DNA from: Ilyonectria destructans
Taxonomy: Eukaryota > Ascomycota > Sordariomycetes > Hypocreales > Nectriaceae
Assembly: GCA_020740775.1 (NCBI GenBank)
Contig: JAHEWK010000018.1
Span: forward strand, 1,054,001-1,118,000
Direction of reading: 5' to 3'
Length of the DNA stretch: 64,000 bases
Part shown: positions 21,602 through 33,460 of the stretch, piece by piece
Position numbering within the stretch: the first letter of the stretch is position 1
How the letters are laid out: each line of letters opens with the position of its first letter
Program-made: the position numbers and the translations under genes
The notes under the pieces: model-generated
The model's database searches: none
What the model was told of the DNA's origin: nothing
What the model saw: the letters and a program-made list of their open reading frames with translations, nothing else

Positions 21602-23753
21602 TTAGCTTCCCTGTACCCTCTCAAAATCGGACGTTGTTAACTTTTCTACTCCACCATTGAACGTAGTCACCTTGTGGCCCAAGTGAATCATTCTGTCAAC
21701 TCTCTCCCGCGCTGTGTTATTAAATATCGCCTCCACGGCAACGACGTCAATGTTCGGATTGTCTCGGGGACAATCTTTCGTGATGTAATCGATTTGACTT
21801 TCGTCCATTGCCTTTCGATGCATGATGTCGAGCTTTGCAAGAAGGACATCGGCCCTTGCTCTCACTTTCGACCCTGACAGGACAACAATCATTTCCTTCT
21901 GAATCAAATCCAGAAGCTCATGCACAAAGCTTGTGCAGCCGGGGTGATTGTGAAAATCTTGCAGCCGCTGAACCCAACCAGCAAGAGGTTAGCATCTTGG
22001 ACATTATAGACGTTCAGAGCGGATCGGATTCATACCTTGGTCACGCTCTCCTTGATCATCAAAACCAAATTTCCGCTCTTTCCACATTTCTGAATATCGA
22101 AAAAAATGGATGTTACGGCACCTGTAAGCAAGTAGGGCTTATATCGCTCTTCCTCAAACTCGCGCCTCAAAACGTTCCCTCCCAGAAGCCAACAGGCTTT
22201 CTCAAGAAAGAGGCAGCCCATGGTCCAGATGTCAAACGCTCGTGATATTTTTCCCTTTTCAATGTCACATTCAGGCGGACGATAGCCCAGTGTCCGAGGT
22301 ATATCCTTGTTCGGGACGTTAGACCTGCTCACTTCCCTGTGGACTTCGGAAATGCCCAGGTCTGTGATCACAAGAATCCCCCTTATATCGGTCGGAGACT
22401 TGAACCAGAGAACGTTCTCCGGCTTCAGGTCGCCATGTCTCCCGAATAGATCCGACAGATCTAGATCCTGTTGAAGCGGATTGTGGATAATTTGCAGCGC
22501 TTCCATCAGCCCTCTGATTTGCTTGGATACCCACCGCATGGATTCAGGGTCGACATGGCCCGGCTTTACCAGCAGCCCTGGAGTCTCTGTCCAGTACTCC
22601 TCAAGGTCGTACTGAGCGCATGGGAACACGAGGTGGTGCACATCATTCTGAGTATATGTCGCTAGGAGGGTGATGAGAGATGAGTGCCGAAGACCGTTAA
22701 ATCGACAGAGCATATTGACTTCTCTCCGCCAGTCAATTTGGGCCATGGGGTCCTTAGACTTCTTGAGAATCTTTACAGCAACAGAGCCAGAATGTAGTAA
22801 AACCTATTAACAGTGCTGGTTAGGTCAAGCAGTCTAAGTAGCGATATGGAGTAAGTTACCGATTTCAGGAGTTCATGAAATCCATGAGAGTCAGAGTCAA
22901 TTCGATACCTCTTAACGAGCGAGTATCCACCTTCTCTGTCGTTGTTGTCTTCGGGGTGGCCTTTGTCAGGCCGAAGCCACGGGAGCATTGCGTTCGGCGA
23001 GAGGTTGTAATGCTTGACCTTATTTCCCTTTTCAAGGTCAAAGAAATGAACCATAATCCCTTGCTGGTAGTTGCAAAAACTGTCGATGTCCGGAGACCTC
23101 ATACGACATGTCTTGAAGAATTCCTGAATCTCTTTTTCTTTCTCGGAGAGGTCGCGATTTTCCGTGTAGATTATGTTGTTGATGTTAACCAGAGGAAGGC
23201 GTTGGTCGCAAATTTGATGCTCAACGAATATTTCGATATCTTTGCCTCTGCCCGAAAGAAGCAAGATTGCAAAGACCCTCATGTATGATTGCGGTCGCTG
23301 CGTCAAGGATTCGCCTCCCATCATTAGGCTCTCTTTGTTCGGCACTATCAGCTTGCAGTACGACTCGCTCTTCACTGCATTAAATCCTCCACACTCGAGA
23401 GATCCTAAGGCCTTAAGAACCCTTTCTCGTGTGAGTATGACCTTTAGTAGCCCCAATGGCCAGAAGGACTTCTTTGCTGGATCACAGTGATGTCGTCCGT
23501 ACTTCCTCAGTAAACTACTGAGCTCATCGTATGTCTCGTCCGGGCCTGGCTCTCTAAGTGCGATGTGGGTCTTGATAGGGACCTCATTCGTGACTTCTGG
23601 TAGAGGTGCAACATGTTGTTTTTCGTCGGTCACGGTGATTGTAGGTGTGTTTGGAGTCGCTTCAGCTTCTGATGCGGCAGGTTGGAGCTGCATTAAACCC
23701 ATCTTCAAGGAAGGCGGCGAAGGACCGGGAGGGTTGGGAGGCTGCGCCATCAT
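21602..23753 (-). CDS. Divergent Ser/Thr-type protein kinase K1
   Basis: Predicted 675-aa kinase in three exons: 22860-23753, 22036-22803, 21602-21967, all phase 0. About 285 N-terminal residues (Pro-rich start, then a fungal-specific region with LLRKYGRHH and DQRLPLVNI) precede the kinase domain. The ATP-binding lysine is about 309 (VAVKIL), right after intron 1. The catalytic loop is FGRHGDLKPENVLWF (Asp about 423; HGD replaces HRD). The metal-binding loop is ITDLGIS (Asp about 446; DLG instead of DFG). The activation-segment end is YRPPECD. The glycine loop is degenerate (EGGYSLVKR). It is probably active, since Lys and both Asp are kept, but the Gly-loop loss leaves doubt. Paralogue of K2 at 24876-27460. 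The ATG at 23753 was chosen because the longer frame opens at TTG. Confidence 0.83.
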
Positions 23754-24875
23754 GGAGTGGTTCAATTTGTGTAGGTAGAGGAAGAAGTGTGCACTCTACT
23801 CTGTGCTGGTACAATGGTAGGCGGGAGACTGTTCATAAGGGCGAACGTCAGCTCATTAAATACTAGGCCGTAACATCACGGCTGAGCTCTTCCCCCGCGA
23901 ATTTTTGGTTCATTTTGGTAACCCGAGACACGCCTCTGCGCTGATTTCATATTGAGGTTCCCGGAGTTCGAATATGCCATCTTGCTGCGCGTGACAGCTC
24001 TAGGCTTTCTTGCAGCTTTGCCTCGCGGGATGGTGGGTTGGGGGAGATTCTGAGTGGAGGGGGTTAGCTGCGGGCTGTACGAAGTAGGCGGTATGCATCA
24101 ATGAGGCAAACGTCAGCAATAAGACACCCACTACGGGTAATTCCGGAGCTGGACTTGCGCTTCTGCCTTGTTGCTGCAGACTTGCCTTTTCCGAGATGAA
24201 AGATAGGCCCACGACGCACGCTGCCTAAACCAGTCATTCCGTCATGCTTAACTACGTCAATTGATCTGAACTGGCCGACAAAGAAAGATGAGGGGATCAA
24301 AGATGATACCGGTTTAACCCACGGCTTAGTGTTGGGACGAGGGCTCTTGAGTGTAGCCAAATTCGTAAATATACCTCTAGGCAATATGGACATCCTCTTG
24401 GATGTCGCTTGTTTCGAGACAAATTGCGATTAGGGAAGTCTGATCATGATAGAGGTAGGTCTTCACAAAAAAAAGGAAATTTTATTGAGTGAGTAGGTAG
24501 AGTGAAGAAGGAAAGCGAGCTTTCCCCAGCAACAGGAATCAAATGCTCGAAAGATTTGGAGACTGAGGAAGTATATTCTTGCCCCATTTGTTGTCCCTGC
24601 TCCCATGTGCGATGTCACAATTTGCATAGTAGTCTTCATTTGATCAGAAGCTTATAAGGTTGATAAACCTGGCCACAAACTTTATAATCTCAATGCTGAG
24701 TGGTATTAACAGCCATGAGACACATTAGGTATTGTCCCCCTACCCAAACCTCGGATCCGGAACACCGTGGACAAATTTTAGACGTTATCAAAGAAAAGGA
24801 GAAGATATAGAAACTTCCAAACACCGAAGGAACTAGAACCACCATGCGATGAAAAGAATACACATCTACTAGGCA
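23754..24875. other. Spacer between the two kinase genes
   Basis: This should hold the promoter of K1 and the 3' flank of K2. A 109-codon minus-strand frame (24064-24393) has no recognised domain and is not called as a gene. No repeat was recognised that would point to the duplication endpoint. Confidence 0.4.
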
Positions 24876-27460
24876 TTACGTCCTGATTTGGAACGTGGTC
24901 CGTAACCCAGAGAGAAATTGAGCAACCAGATAGAAGATCTTTGAGCCCAGGCGGCGCAATGAAGACCGAAATGAAGGCCGGCTGCGGGATTTACCAGGGA
25001 TTGATGGCGTAGAGTGCCTTGTTTCGCCCAAGGGTGGTTCTGTGACCAGTAATCCTGTCCCTGAGACTGCATCCGGCCTCTGGCTAACCCCGTGAATCAC
25101 CTTTTGGTTCTGTTCATTCTCAGCACACTTTGAATTGTAGAGACGACTAGCTGGACCAGAATCATCCTCCAAACTCGGCTCTCTTTGTAGTTCTGTATTC
25201 TGCGTCGTACTTGGGGTACCGGGTGTTAAAGCTAGTGTCGATGCACTATTGTTGGTTCTGAACGCTGGCGTTGTACCGTTTTCTTTCAGGTCGAGATCAG
25301 CTGGCGCTTTTGTTTCTGAGCTGCAGTATGCGGGTTGATCTAAGCATCTCTGATGGAACTCTTTGAATTTTTTGAAAATCTCCTCGCTGCTCTTTCGCTG
25401 TGCTGGCTGGACCTGGAGCAGGTCGGATTTAATCAAGTCAAGCACATCGCAGAAGAAATCGCTGCATTTATCCAGGCTGTATAATTTGCAAATTTCCTAA
25501 TCAAATAATTAGGACGATGTCTTATTTTATCACTGGGTCTTGGAACTTACCTGAGAGACCGAGGGTTTCAACGTGGCCCTTGTTAATTGACTCCCTACCG
25601 TACCCTTTTCTCCATTAGTAATGAAGAATTTGTCTTCACCATACTGTGGAATCCTCTCATCTCCCAGTCTTCTCGTTGAGAATTCGTCGACTTCTTTCCA
25701 ACCAAGGAGGTACCATGCCACAAACTCGAGTATGATGCACCCGAATGACCACAAATCTGAGGATGGAGACACCAGCTCGGCATCGCATTCTGGTGCGCGG
25801 TGTGTAGGTGATCTGCCAGCTCGGCTGGCGCGGACGTCGCAGGAGGTCTTCCGGTGGAAGGCTGCAAAGCCAAAGTCTGCGATCTGAAGAATTCCCATGC
25901 CTTCACCTTTGAACCAGAGAATATTTTCAGGCTTCAAGTCGCCATGTCGCCCAAAAAGTACATCCTCGGCCGCGAATAGGGTATTGCCATTGGAATTTTT
26001 ACTGCCCTCGTGAATCGTTTGAATTCCACTGGCTAAGCCCATGAACTGGTGCGCCATCCACCGAGCGAGATCGGTGTCATGATGGTGGAGACCTCCATCA
26101 GGGTGTACCGTTTCCCAATAATTTGATAAGTTTTCATCTGCCCATGGGAAAACAAAATGGTGGTCCCGGCCGTGCTGAAACGTAACTAGCAGTCGTATAA
26201 TATGAGGGTGTTTCTTATCCCCAACTCGCCTGAGATTATCTGCTTCAGCATCAAAGTCTTTTGGTGAACCACGCCGAAGTTTCTTCACCGCAAAGAAAGT
26301 TTGTTTATGTTGGAAGGACTAAATCACAGCGAATTAGTGAATGAAAACAAATAATAGAAGGGCTCCTTGCCTGATAGTTGTAATGTGCAGGGTGAATATT
26401 GACCTTTCGTACCTCACCAAAGCCACCTTCATACTCAGTGGCCGATGCCTTGGGCTCTGTGTCCGGTAGCTCGATGAACGGGAGTATAATGTTGTAATCT
26501 AGCACGTAGTGGCGAACCAATGGGTTTTCTTCACTGCTGAGCTCCCAGAATGGAGCCAACACCCTCCATTGATAGTCCACAAATTGATCACGAGACCGTG
26601 GGCCCCAACTGTCGAAAGCGTCTATCGCCTTCAGTTCGCCGCCGTCTAGTTTTCGATAGAGATGTTTTGGTTCGTCCTTTGTCCCAAAGAAGAAGGGGAG
26701 GTCGCTGTCATGAATTTCCTGGTCAATTAGCTCTAGGATTTTGCTCGTTTCATCCATTAAGACGAGAATGGTGAAGAGTTTCCGCCTCGTCGTTCTCTTG
26801 GGCGTTTTCACATCGAGGATAGGAAAGGTAGCTATCCCCCAAATCTGTTCCTTGCATACCGCCAGGTCGAATTCTGGCCCAAGATTCAGTGATTCGAGTT
26901 CTGCTTGAATACTCGTCTTGTTGATGAATTTGGCCCTTTTATTAATGGGCAGAAAAAACACATTATTACCTTCCGACCACACTGAGCGACTGTGAGCCTC
27001 TCTGATTCGAATGTCCAGTGATCTCGCCTCTGATGGTTTCTTTTCTTCGTCAATATCTGAAGCGAGAGAGTCAATGTTATCTGAGCTTGTTTGAAAGACA
27101 TCGCCAATACCAGCAACCAAGTGCGTTCTGTCTTCGGTTGGAGGTGGTGGGCTCTGCTCTTGCTCGAGCTGCTTGCTGTCTCCGCCATCGACAATGACGC
27201 TCGCCTCGGTTTTTAGGTTGTGCGCTTGTGCATTTGAATTGTGAAGAGCGATAAAACTCTCTGGCTGCAGGCTGTGACCACCGATTAATAGTGCAGGTCG
27301 AGAATCGTCGGGCGTACTGGCAGGTGGCCGCTATGCATTGTCAGTGTCAGGCCGAGTTGTGGGAAGTTGCGAACGAAGAAGAGAGTCGTACAGAGTCAGA
27401 TAGACCGGAAGCAGATACAGAGGAGTTCCGTTTCTGGAAATTCTCTCCTGGAGAATCCAT
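24876..27460 (-). CDS. Divergent Ser/Thr-type protein kinase K2 with a GC-AG intron
   Basis: Predicted 796-aa kinase, exons 27419-27460, 26371-27330, 25551-26318, 24876-25496, all phase 0. The N-terminal exon is inferred: the long frame of exon 2 contains no ATG before its conserved part, and an upstream ATG (MDSPGENFQKRNSS) splices in frame. About 300 fungal-specific residues lead to the glycine loop YEGGFGEVRKV. After the second intron come FFAVKKL (Lys about 346), FGRHGDLKPENILWF (Asp about 461), IADFGFA (Asp about 482) and HRAPECD. A C-terminal extension rich in Ser/Pro ends in a basic, amphipathic segment. The intron at 26319-26370 starts CAG|GCAAGG, a GC-AG intron. Catalytic residues are intact. 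The kinase-domain exon is exactly 768 nt, as in K1. Confidence 0.83.
26319..26370 (-). other. GC-AG intron of kinase K2
   Basis: The 52-bp intron reads CAG|GCAAGG at the donor and TTTAG at the acceptor, with CTAAT branch sequence. It joins YNYQ to SFQHKQ in phase 0, at the same place where K1 has an ordinary GT-AG intron. No GT donor nearby keeps the frame. Confidence 0.75.
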
Positions 27461-29255
27461 AATGTGCCCGCCTTCGTTTCAATTGGGTATGACTGTCAAC
27501 GGAAGTAGGACGGCGCTCCGATATCAAAACTTGTCCTTCGACAAGGTCGATAGGGCGAGAATGCCGAAGCCCTTTTATGCCTCGTCTAACCTGTTCGTAC
27601 TAATTATTTCCTGCCTGCAAATATCTACGAGGCTCTGTCATGTATCCGCAACATGGGGGTGGAGTCTGCCAACCACACCTCCCAGCCAAGCGCTGCCACC
27701 ACCAATGTTCACCGCCACAGGCTGTGTGATGGAGACAAGGGGGGCGGGGAGGGTGTCACATTCAATCTCCAAGGCCAGGAGCCATTCTACATTCGGGGAG
27801 GCGGAGGACATAAGTCAAGTAAGTGAGATGGTGACTTGGTTCAATTTTGGGGTTAGTAGACGCGGCTCGTTAATGGTACATCCATAAACCCAGCCGCTGA
27901 CAACAGGACAAAACACATCTAAGACATAGCTGAGTTTTCTTGCCTTCACGGCGAATCGGTTTACAGCCGGGTGCATAACGTGGATGCAAATTCTGAACCA
28001 GATGTTCAGGAGGGCTGTTGGCCCTGTGTCACGCTACCACATCCACCGGAGTTTCTGCCACCACCTTCAGAGCCTGACGGGCGGGTTCAATAGATGGTTA
28101 GCGACCCGGCCCGCATCGATTCTGAGACCGGCGGCGGAGCTAGCCAAGCCATTTTATGGACAAAGAAGACTAACGCTGCTATGTTCATATCTTTCGCCCT
28201 TGGACGAGGTCTTTCGGGGGTCAAGGGACTTGCTGTACCTAGACATAAACTGGATTTCTCTCCAGCCAGATTCTGCTGATCTATTGATTGGATAAGTGGC
28301 TGGGACTAGCTGACGTGAGGTGCAGCCTCGGCGGGTAACTCGAACCAGTAACTCGAACGGGGTTGTGAGACACTTTTCCGCCCTGCATAGACCTCGCCTG
28401 ATTTCAGCACGAGAAACTCACATTGCCGCCTTATCATGACGTGGGACCGTGGGTTGTTGACTACGCGCTTCACGACGATATACAATGGGGCCGAAAAATC
28501 TTGGGTTCAATCGGATGATCGCTTTTCCTTGGATGTACTCTTTCGGACTTGGTGGTGGCGATGTGGTGATGGTGCCCTCCAGAGACTGATACATGCATGT
28601 AATTGGATGCCCGATACGCAAATTGAAAAGAGGGCTACTCTTCATCCGGCAACAATAGACGATACAGGCTCCACGAAATGCGGCTGGCCATTGTGATACC
28701 CATTTGGCGCCGCCACCCCCAACGAGGAAATTGACGCAGCCTGATTTCTCCCACCCAGGAGGGGGTCATCCGCACCCCCCAGAGTCCCTCCCACCCACAA
28801 TTCCTGTGAATGTTTGTCAAGGAACAGAAGATAGACCTATGATGGATCTTATCTTTGCTTCATGACTCTATCAGGTGAGTGAGTGGCTTCCTCAGCTGGA
28901 CTGAAATGTGCAGCAACAAAATTTGCGCACAAGGGACGATGCAATAATACGCCTTGGTCAGGTGGCATCCAAAGCAGGGCATCCATCCCAGAAAGTGGAA
29001 AAACAGCCACGCATTTGCCGCTCTAAAACAGGCTGTGTCTCGCTTGTCCCAGCAGCAGGCGGGACGCAGCCGGTAGGGCCCAAGGTGCAGAGGGCTTTTT
29101 GGGCCGGAAGGAGAGAGGTGGTCGGACAGCACGTATTTACCATGGTCTTGCGCCATTCCGCTTCCCTGGAATTTTCACCCTTCATCTTCAATTTCAGTGC
29201 TATTTTCTACCAATTTTGATCACATTCTGTCGACTCCCTTACACGTCCTTTTTCC
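27461..29255. other. 1.8-kb interval without a convincing gene
   Basis: Frames on both strands are short, overlapping and low in complexity at places (CCACCC/GGGGCGGGG stretches near 27730 and 28740-28800). Nothing matches a known family. It includes the promoters of K2 (minus) and the small gene at 29256 (plus). Confidence 0.4.
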
Positions 29256-29672
29256 ATGACTGACCAGGCCAACCAACTCCACTCAGGCTTGGTACCAAAC
29301 GAGCACTTGGGGCGACTTCCCACCAAGTATGTCCCGAACTCGAACCTCTTGCTGAACGTGGTCCGCGAACTTCTCGGCTCCGACTTTAGGATAGAAGTGA
29401 GAAGCTTCTTTCCCAATTACATATACAATAGAACTCAACATCAGCTCTTTAGATGCGCCATAACGTCTACAATATCAGATCGCAGAAAGAGATCGACTTG
29501 GTATGTTCCACCCCTGTGTTGCCGTGCCGCAACCAAACCCTTCTAACGGGATCTGATACAGGGCGCAATCGTCGAATCCTGCAACGCTTACACAACAAGC
29601 TCTCGTCCTCGCACAGCGGAAGACTCCATTGCGCTTGTCCAGCATGTATCGATTCCACAGATCCAGTCTTGA
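29256..29672 (+). CDS. Small three-exon gene of unknown function (copy B)
   Basis: Predicted 99-aa protein, exons 29256-29396, 29453-29500, 29562-29672. Both introns are phase 0. The first acceptor was taken at 29451-29452 rather than an upstream AG, because only this choice keeps the frame open through exon 3 and matches copy A. The protein has an N-terminal extension (MTDQANQLHSG), then a region alignable with copy A. Key pairs are TKYVPN / ARYIDQ, LLGSDFRIE / FGFGGARVT before intron 1, and MRHNVYNI / WTRGVYQC after it. Exon 2 is 48 nt in both. The C-terminus (GAIVESCNAYTTSS...) is longer than in copy A. No domain or targeting signal was recognised. Confidence 0.55.
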
Positions 29673-30711
29673 GAGGCGGTTACCCCAGGATGTTGTCACA
29701 CACGTTTGACAGTAGTGTCGAGACAATATAATTCAATGGGATGCCGGAGGTGTAAATACGGAAATGAGGCGAAGCATACTCGGTTCTCTTTGTTGTTCTT
29801 TCTTTCCAACTTTATGCTCGTCTTTTTTCCAGTTCGTTCCTTGATATTGTACTCCATTCTCCAGTTGTGTATTCGATGCAGTCATTGCTTGGAAAGGTTT
29901 CGATCTCTTGGAGATTTGAGTTGAAACCAAACACAGAATATCTAAGTTGGTTATGGACGTGATTATTATATTACTTGTTATATCTAAACTTGAGTCTATC
30001 ACATTGACTGGGACGGCAAAAGTGGAATGAACACTCCGCTAATGCGTAGTGTAACTAAGGCTTATATTACATGTGACAGTCTTGTATCAATATCTTCAAC
30101 AGTTATATTTAAGACAGTAGTGCTAGTAGTTGCTGTTAAATCCCTGATCCAGCGAGGCAAAAGAGGAGCTCCATGGTCATAGCTTCTATGGATATGGTAT
30201 GTGCGCATTGTTTCTTCAAAATTATCCATGAATCAGTGCTCCTTAACTAAGCTGTCCATGCGAGACATAATCATCAATAGTCTTATCTCCAATAACATCT
30301 AAAAAGTTATCTTTCGAGAACTTATTCATGCGTTGATACAATTGTGAATGATCGACATTCTATATTGCGCTACGGTAATAATAGTAGAATATAAAGTACA
30401 AATAATTCACGTAGTTTTTAGTACGAGCCGGAGGTAAATAATCTAATAAATCAGGAGGGAAGTATAAGCATGCTAGATGCTGCAGTAGCAAACAATGCAT
30501 TTTATTTCGCCCTTGTCGCTAAAGATCTTAACAAGTCGCCATATTATCATATAAGCACAGCTTATTGTATGTCAATCGTCAATCTGATTGTTATCAAACC
30601 CTTTCTTAAACCTAGTATTTAGCCCTAGTTCCAAACATCTTCACATAAAGCCTCTCAGCGACGTCCCTACAAGCCACATAACGTGTTGCCCACCATAGTC
30701 CGACTGCTTGG
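29673..30711. other. AT-rich gene-free interval
   Basis: From about 29930 to 30650 the sequence is clearly richer in A+T than its surroundings, with many TAA/TTA triplets and no intact frame. It could be a decayed mobile element. Minus-strand fragments such as FSKDNFLDVIGD can be read but belong to no family I can name. Confidence 0.4.
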
Positions 30712-32616
30712 CTACTTAAGCTCAATTCTAGTACCTCGCAGTGTGGTTGCATCCGATGAGGATAATAATCCTTCGAGTGCTTCTCCGCGCATTATCCCTG
30801 GGAGAACAACGTGCCCAACAATTGTAAAACACCCCTGCTTTCCAGCTTCCGGACGGAGAACCATAGGAACGCGACATCCAAATAAGACCCAAATCTGGTC
30901 CCCAGACTTTGCTAGGCATTCCAGTCCCATAGATCCCAGTCGACTTCCATCTGTCCCAATCAAGTTCATGCCGCCTACCGTTGTGTAAAGTGGTATAGTC
31001 GCTTCCCTCTCTTCACTCGATAGCACATCGACTGGAGTATATCCTCCGCATATGATTTTACGGAGAGTAAGCCCTTCTTCATCCACCATATCTGCTGCGG
31101 CGTTGAGACTGCGAATCAAATTGACTCTCTCGGCTTGAGTTGGCATTTCCGACTTCCACATCTGTTTGTACCGATGCTTTCCCAACAAAGGATAGAAGAG
31201 GGAGGTCACGTCGTCCCTCTCATACAATGGACGCTCAGTTGTCTTGGTCCAAAGCCTTTCGCAGTACTTTTCAACTCGCGCTAGGAACTCCACGATAGGC
31301 ACTGCTGTTAAATCTTCTCTGTCGCCAACGAATGATATCTTGTCTACCAACAACCCTTCAGCGGACAGGACGAAGGTGTCGGGTTGGATTGAAACATGAT
31401 ACGCCTCAACCCTCCCGCAGGCGTGACTGGCATTTAGAGGCCCCCACTGGAGATTTTCATGTGGCATCCATGTCGGAAAATTATCTCTGGACGTGGGTGA
31501 TTTCTCGTCTCGCTTGTAGCAAAGAAAGCTCAGGCTTTTATACTTGTCCACAAACTGTTGGAACACCTTTGTATATACGCCAACAACGGACAAGTTGTAA
31601 TCGACGCTGAAGACACTTTCATCGACGTCTACGGCAAGTCCAAGGACTCCATAAACTCGGTCTCTTGGGTCTGTGAAATTTAGACCCGCGGTCTTAATGA
31701 ACAGTTGGAGCAGGGATGATCCTAGTGCCCTCCTAGTTATCTTCATAGCGGTACCCTCGTCAGTTTGTTCGCCATGCGTTTCCCGCCCAAGGATCAAGTT
31801 CTCTTTGGCTCTGAGAATGTCGCCAGACAGAAAGTCGGGTGATGGGCCCGTTTGCCCCACTGGATCATTGGTGATGTACGCAGAAAGATGGCGTTCAGGA
31901 CCTTGCACGTTTACCACTTGATATTTGACAACGTTGACTTGGTGTTGAAATTCCAGGAGTTGTTGGCCATTGAAGACGTAACGCCGACAGTACATGTCAA
32001 TCTTGGCGGCGAGTATCAACTCCTGTTGTACCCAGAGTCGCCTCCAATACGGATCTCGGAATATATCGGCAACGGGGTACCAATATGAAGGGTCGACAAA
32101 ATCTCCAATAGCGACCTCTTTTCCAAGGTTCTCAAGGTCTTCAAACACAGCCTCGACGGGCTGTACGATGTGGTCGATCCAAGCACAAACCGTGTGCGCA
32201 CCAGCATAAATCGCTCGCATCAACTGGATCTGAAACTCCTTCTCGGCAATATCCAGCTGGTTGATGCAGATGGCATCTGTCCAAATAACGCGGCACTCAG
32301 TTGGTTGGCGAAGGTCATCAAGAGCCTTTCTCAAATTGCGACGCACGGTAAATGAGCAGCCTTCATCAATGGAGATGGTATGAGTTGGTCGTGGTGGTCC
32401 CCACATGTAGCTCAATGCATCATAACGGGGGTTATCGTCTAGGGAGACGTGAATGAGCCTGGCGGAGATTCGACTGCCTGGTTTTCCTGGAGATAGCTCC
32501 AATAGCCTTATTTGTCGCTTGGAATGATCAAGGGGTTGGTATTGGAATGGCGACACTTTTTTCGTTTTTTTGGGGGATGCCCATGGACGATGGATAGTCG
32601 TAGAGCGGGTCCTCAT
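30712..32616 (-). CDS. HET-domain heterokaryon-incompatibility protein
   Basis: Single-exon gene, 634 aa. The N-terminal HET domain (about residues 35-205) shows its three usual blocks: RLLELSPG leading to YDALSYMWGPP; VRRNLRKALDDLR with IWTDAICINQLD; and IQLMRAIYAGAHTVCAWID. A long fungal-specific region follows (DPRDRVYGVLGLA, then a C-terminal GDQIWVLFGCRVPMVLR with a GEALEGL ending), which is the normal architecture of HET proteins of this length. HET domains trigger cell death or incompatibility in several fungi and behave as TIR-like signalling modules. Whether this copy has such a role is inference. No frameshift or RIP-type stop is present, so it appears functional. Confidence 0.93.
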   Translation of the reverse strand: MRTRSTTIHRPWASPKKTKKVSPFQYQPLDHSKRQIRLLELSPGKPGSRISARLIHVSLDDNPRYDALSYMWGPPRPTHTISIDEGCSFTVRRNLRKALDDLRQPTECRVIWTDAICINQLDIAEKEFQIQLMRAIYAGAHTVCAWIDHIVQPVEAVFEDLENLGKEVAIGDFVDPSYWYPVADIFRDPYWRRLWVQQELILAAKIDMYCRRYVFNGQQLLEFQHQVNVVKYQVVNVQGPERHLSAYITNDPVGQTGPSPDFLSGDILRAKENLILGRETHGEQTDEGTAMKITRRALGSSLLQLFIKTAGLNFTDPRDRVYGVLGLAVDVDESVFSVDYNLSVVGVYTKVFQQFVDKYKSLSFLCYKRDEKSPTSRDNFPTWMPHENLQWGPLNASHACGRVEAYHVSIQPDTFVLSAEGLLVDKISFVGDREDLTAVPIVEFLARVEKYCERLWTKTTERPLYERDDVTSLFYPLLGKHRYKQMWKSEMPTQAERVNLIRSLNAAADMVDEEGLTLRKIICGGYTPVDVLSSEEREATIPLYTTVGGMNLIGTDGSRLGSMGLECLAKSGDQIWVLFGCRVPMVLRPEAGKQGCFTIVGHVVLPGIMRGEALEGLLSSSDATTLRGTRIELK

Positions 32617-33460
32617 CGGGTTTGTTCAAAAGAGTCTCGTGTTTAACGTAGGTAATTGACCCACATGTGAAGAAGGCAGTCGCTCAAAGATCGGGTCTAG
32701 GGCAGGCTTGAACTGAATCGGGTTGATCGCGGAGCACCGGGAATTTGAGGCTGTTGCAAATTAGGTAGATATCAGGCGACAGCAATGCATTGTAGCCTCA
32801 GGCACCATTGCAGATAGATGGAATTGTTACCGCCGGTGGAACGATTACGACGACGCGATCATGTCAGACCTATAGAATCGCGATCACTACAGGGGTCTCT
32901 CGAACTTGTATGCTCTGGGGTTAGGCCAAACTCCAATGAACCCGGTGTTTTATTGTGACTGGAATATTTTAGAGGCAATTTCGTATCCGCATAACTTACA
33001 TTGTTTCCCAAAATCCAAGCCTACCTTCGGATGTTTGACTTGGGATGAGTGTAAAAACGGAGCACTCGGGACTGAATTATAGGGGAACGTTCCTTCATCC
33101 TCGCCGTCGCATGGCCCAACTTGGCCATATATGACGACGATTCTACCAGCAAGACCTTGTTGCTTCGTTAGACAAGCATATTCAGCGGCCTCAGTTACCT
33201 CACGTTGCTAATGCAGTGATATTATCTCACTCCCTGCTACGACAGAGATGGCTCTAATATCCGAGCACTTGGCTCTTCAATCAATTAATTTTCAACTCGT
33301 CGTTAGTGTTCTGTATTGTAATACGTAGTACCTATATTCGCCCGAGGGTCACTATAGCGCCGCCATTGCCAAAGTGTTGGAGCACAATTTTAGAGAGCCT
33401 TAGCTGGTGGATGATACGGATAGCAAATTAACTAGTGTTATGGGATGACCGAAGAAGTTA

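Noticed and set aside
24064..24393. 109-codon minus-strand frame between the two kinases, starting MSILPRGIFTNL
   Set aside because: Begins with ATG and is basic, but no domain, no supporting neighbour and no conserved motif. Left uncalled for lack of evidence.
27291..27887. 198-codon plus-strand frame overlapping the 5' end of kinase K2
   Set aside because: Antisense to the K2 N-terminal exons and lacking any motif; judged a shadow.
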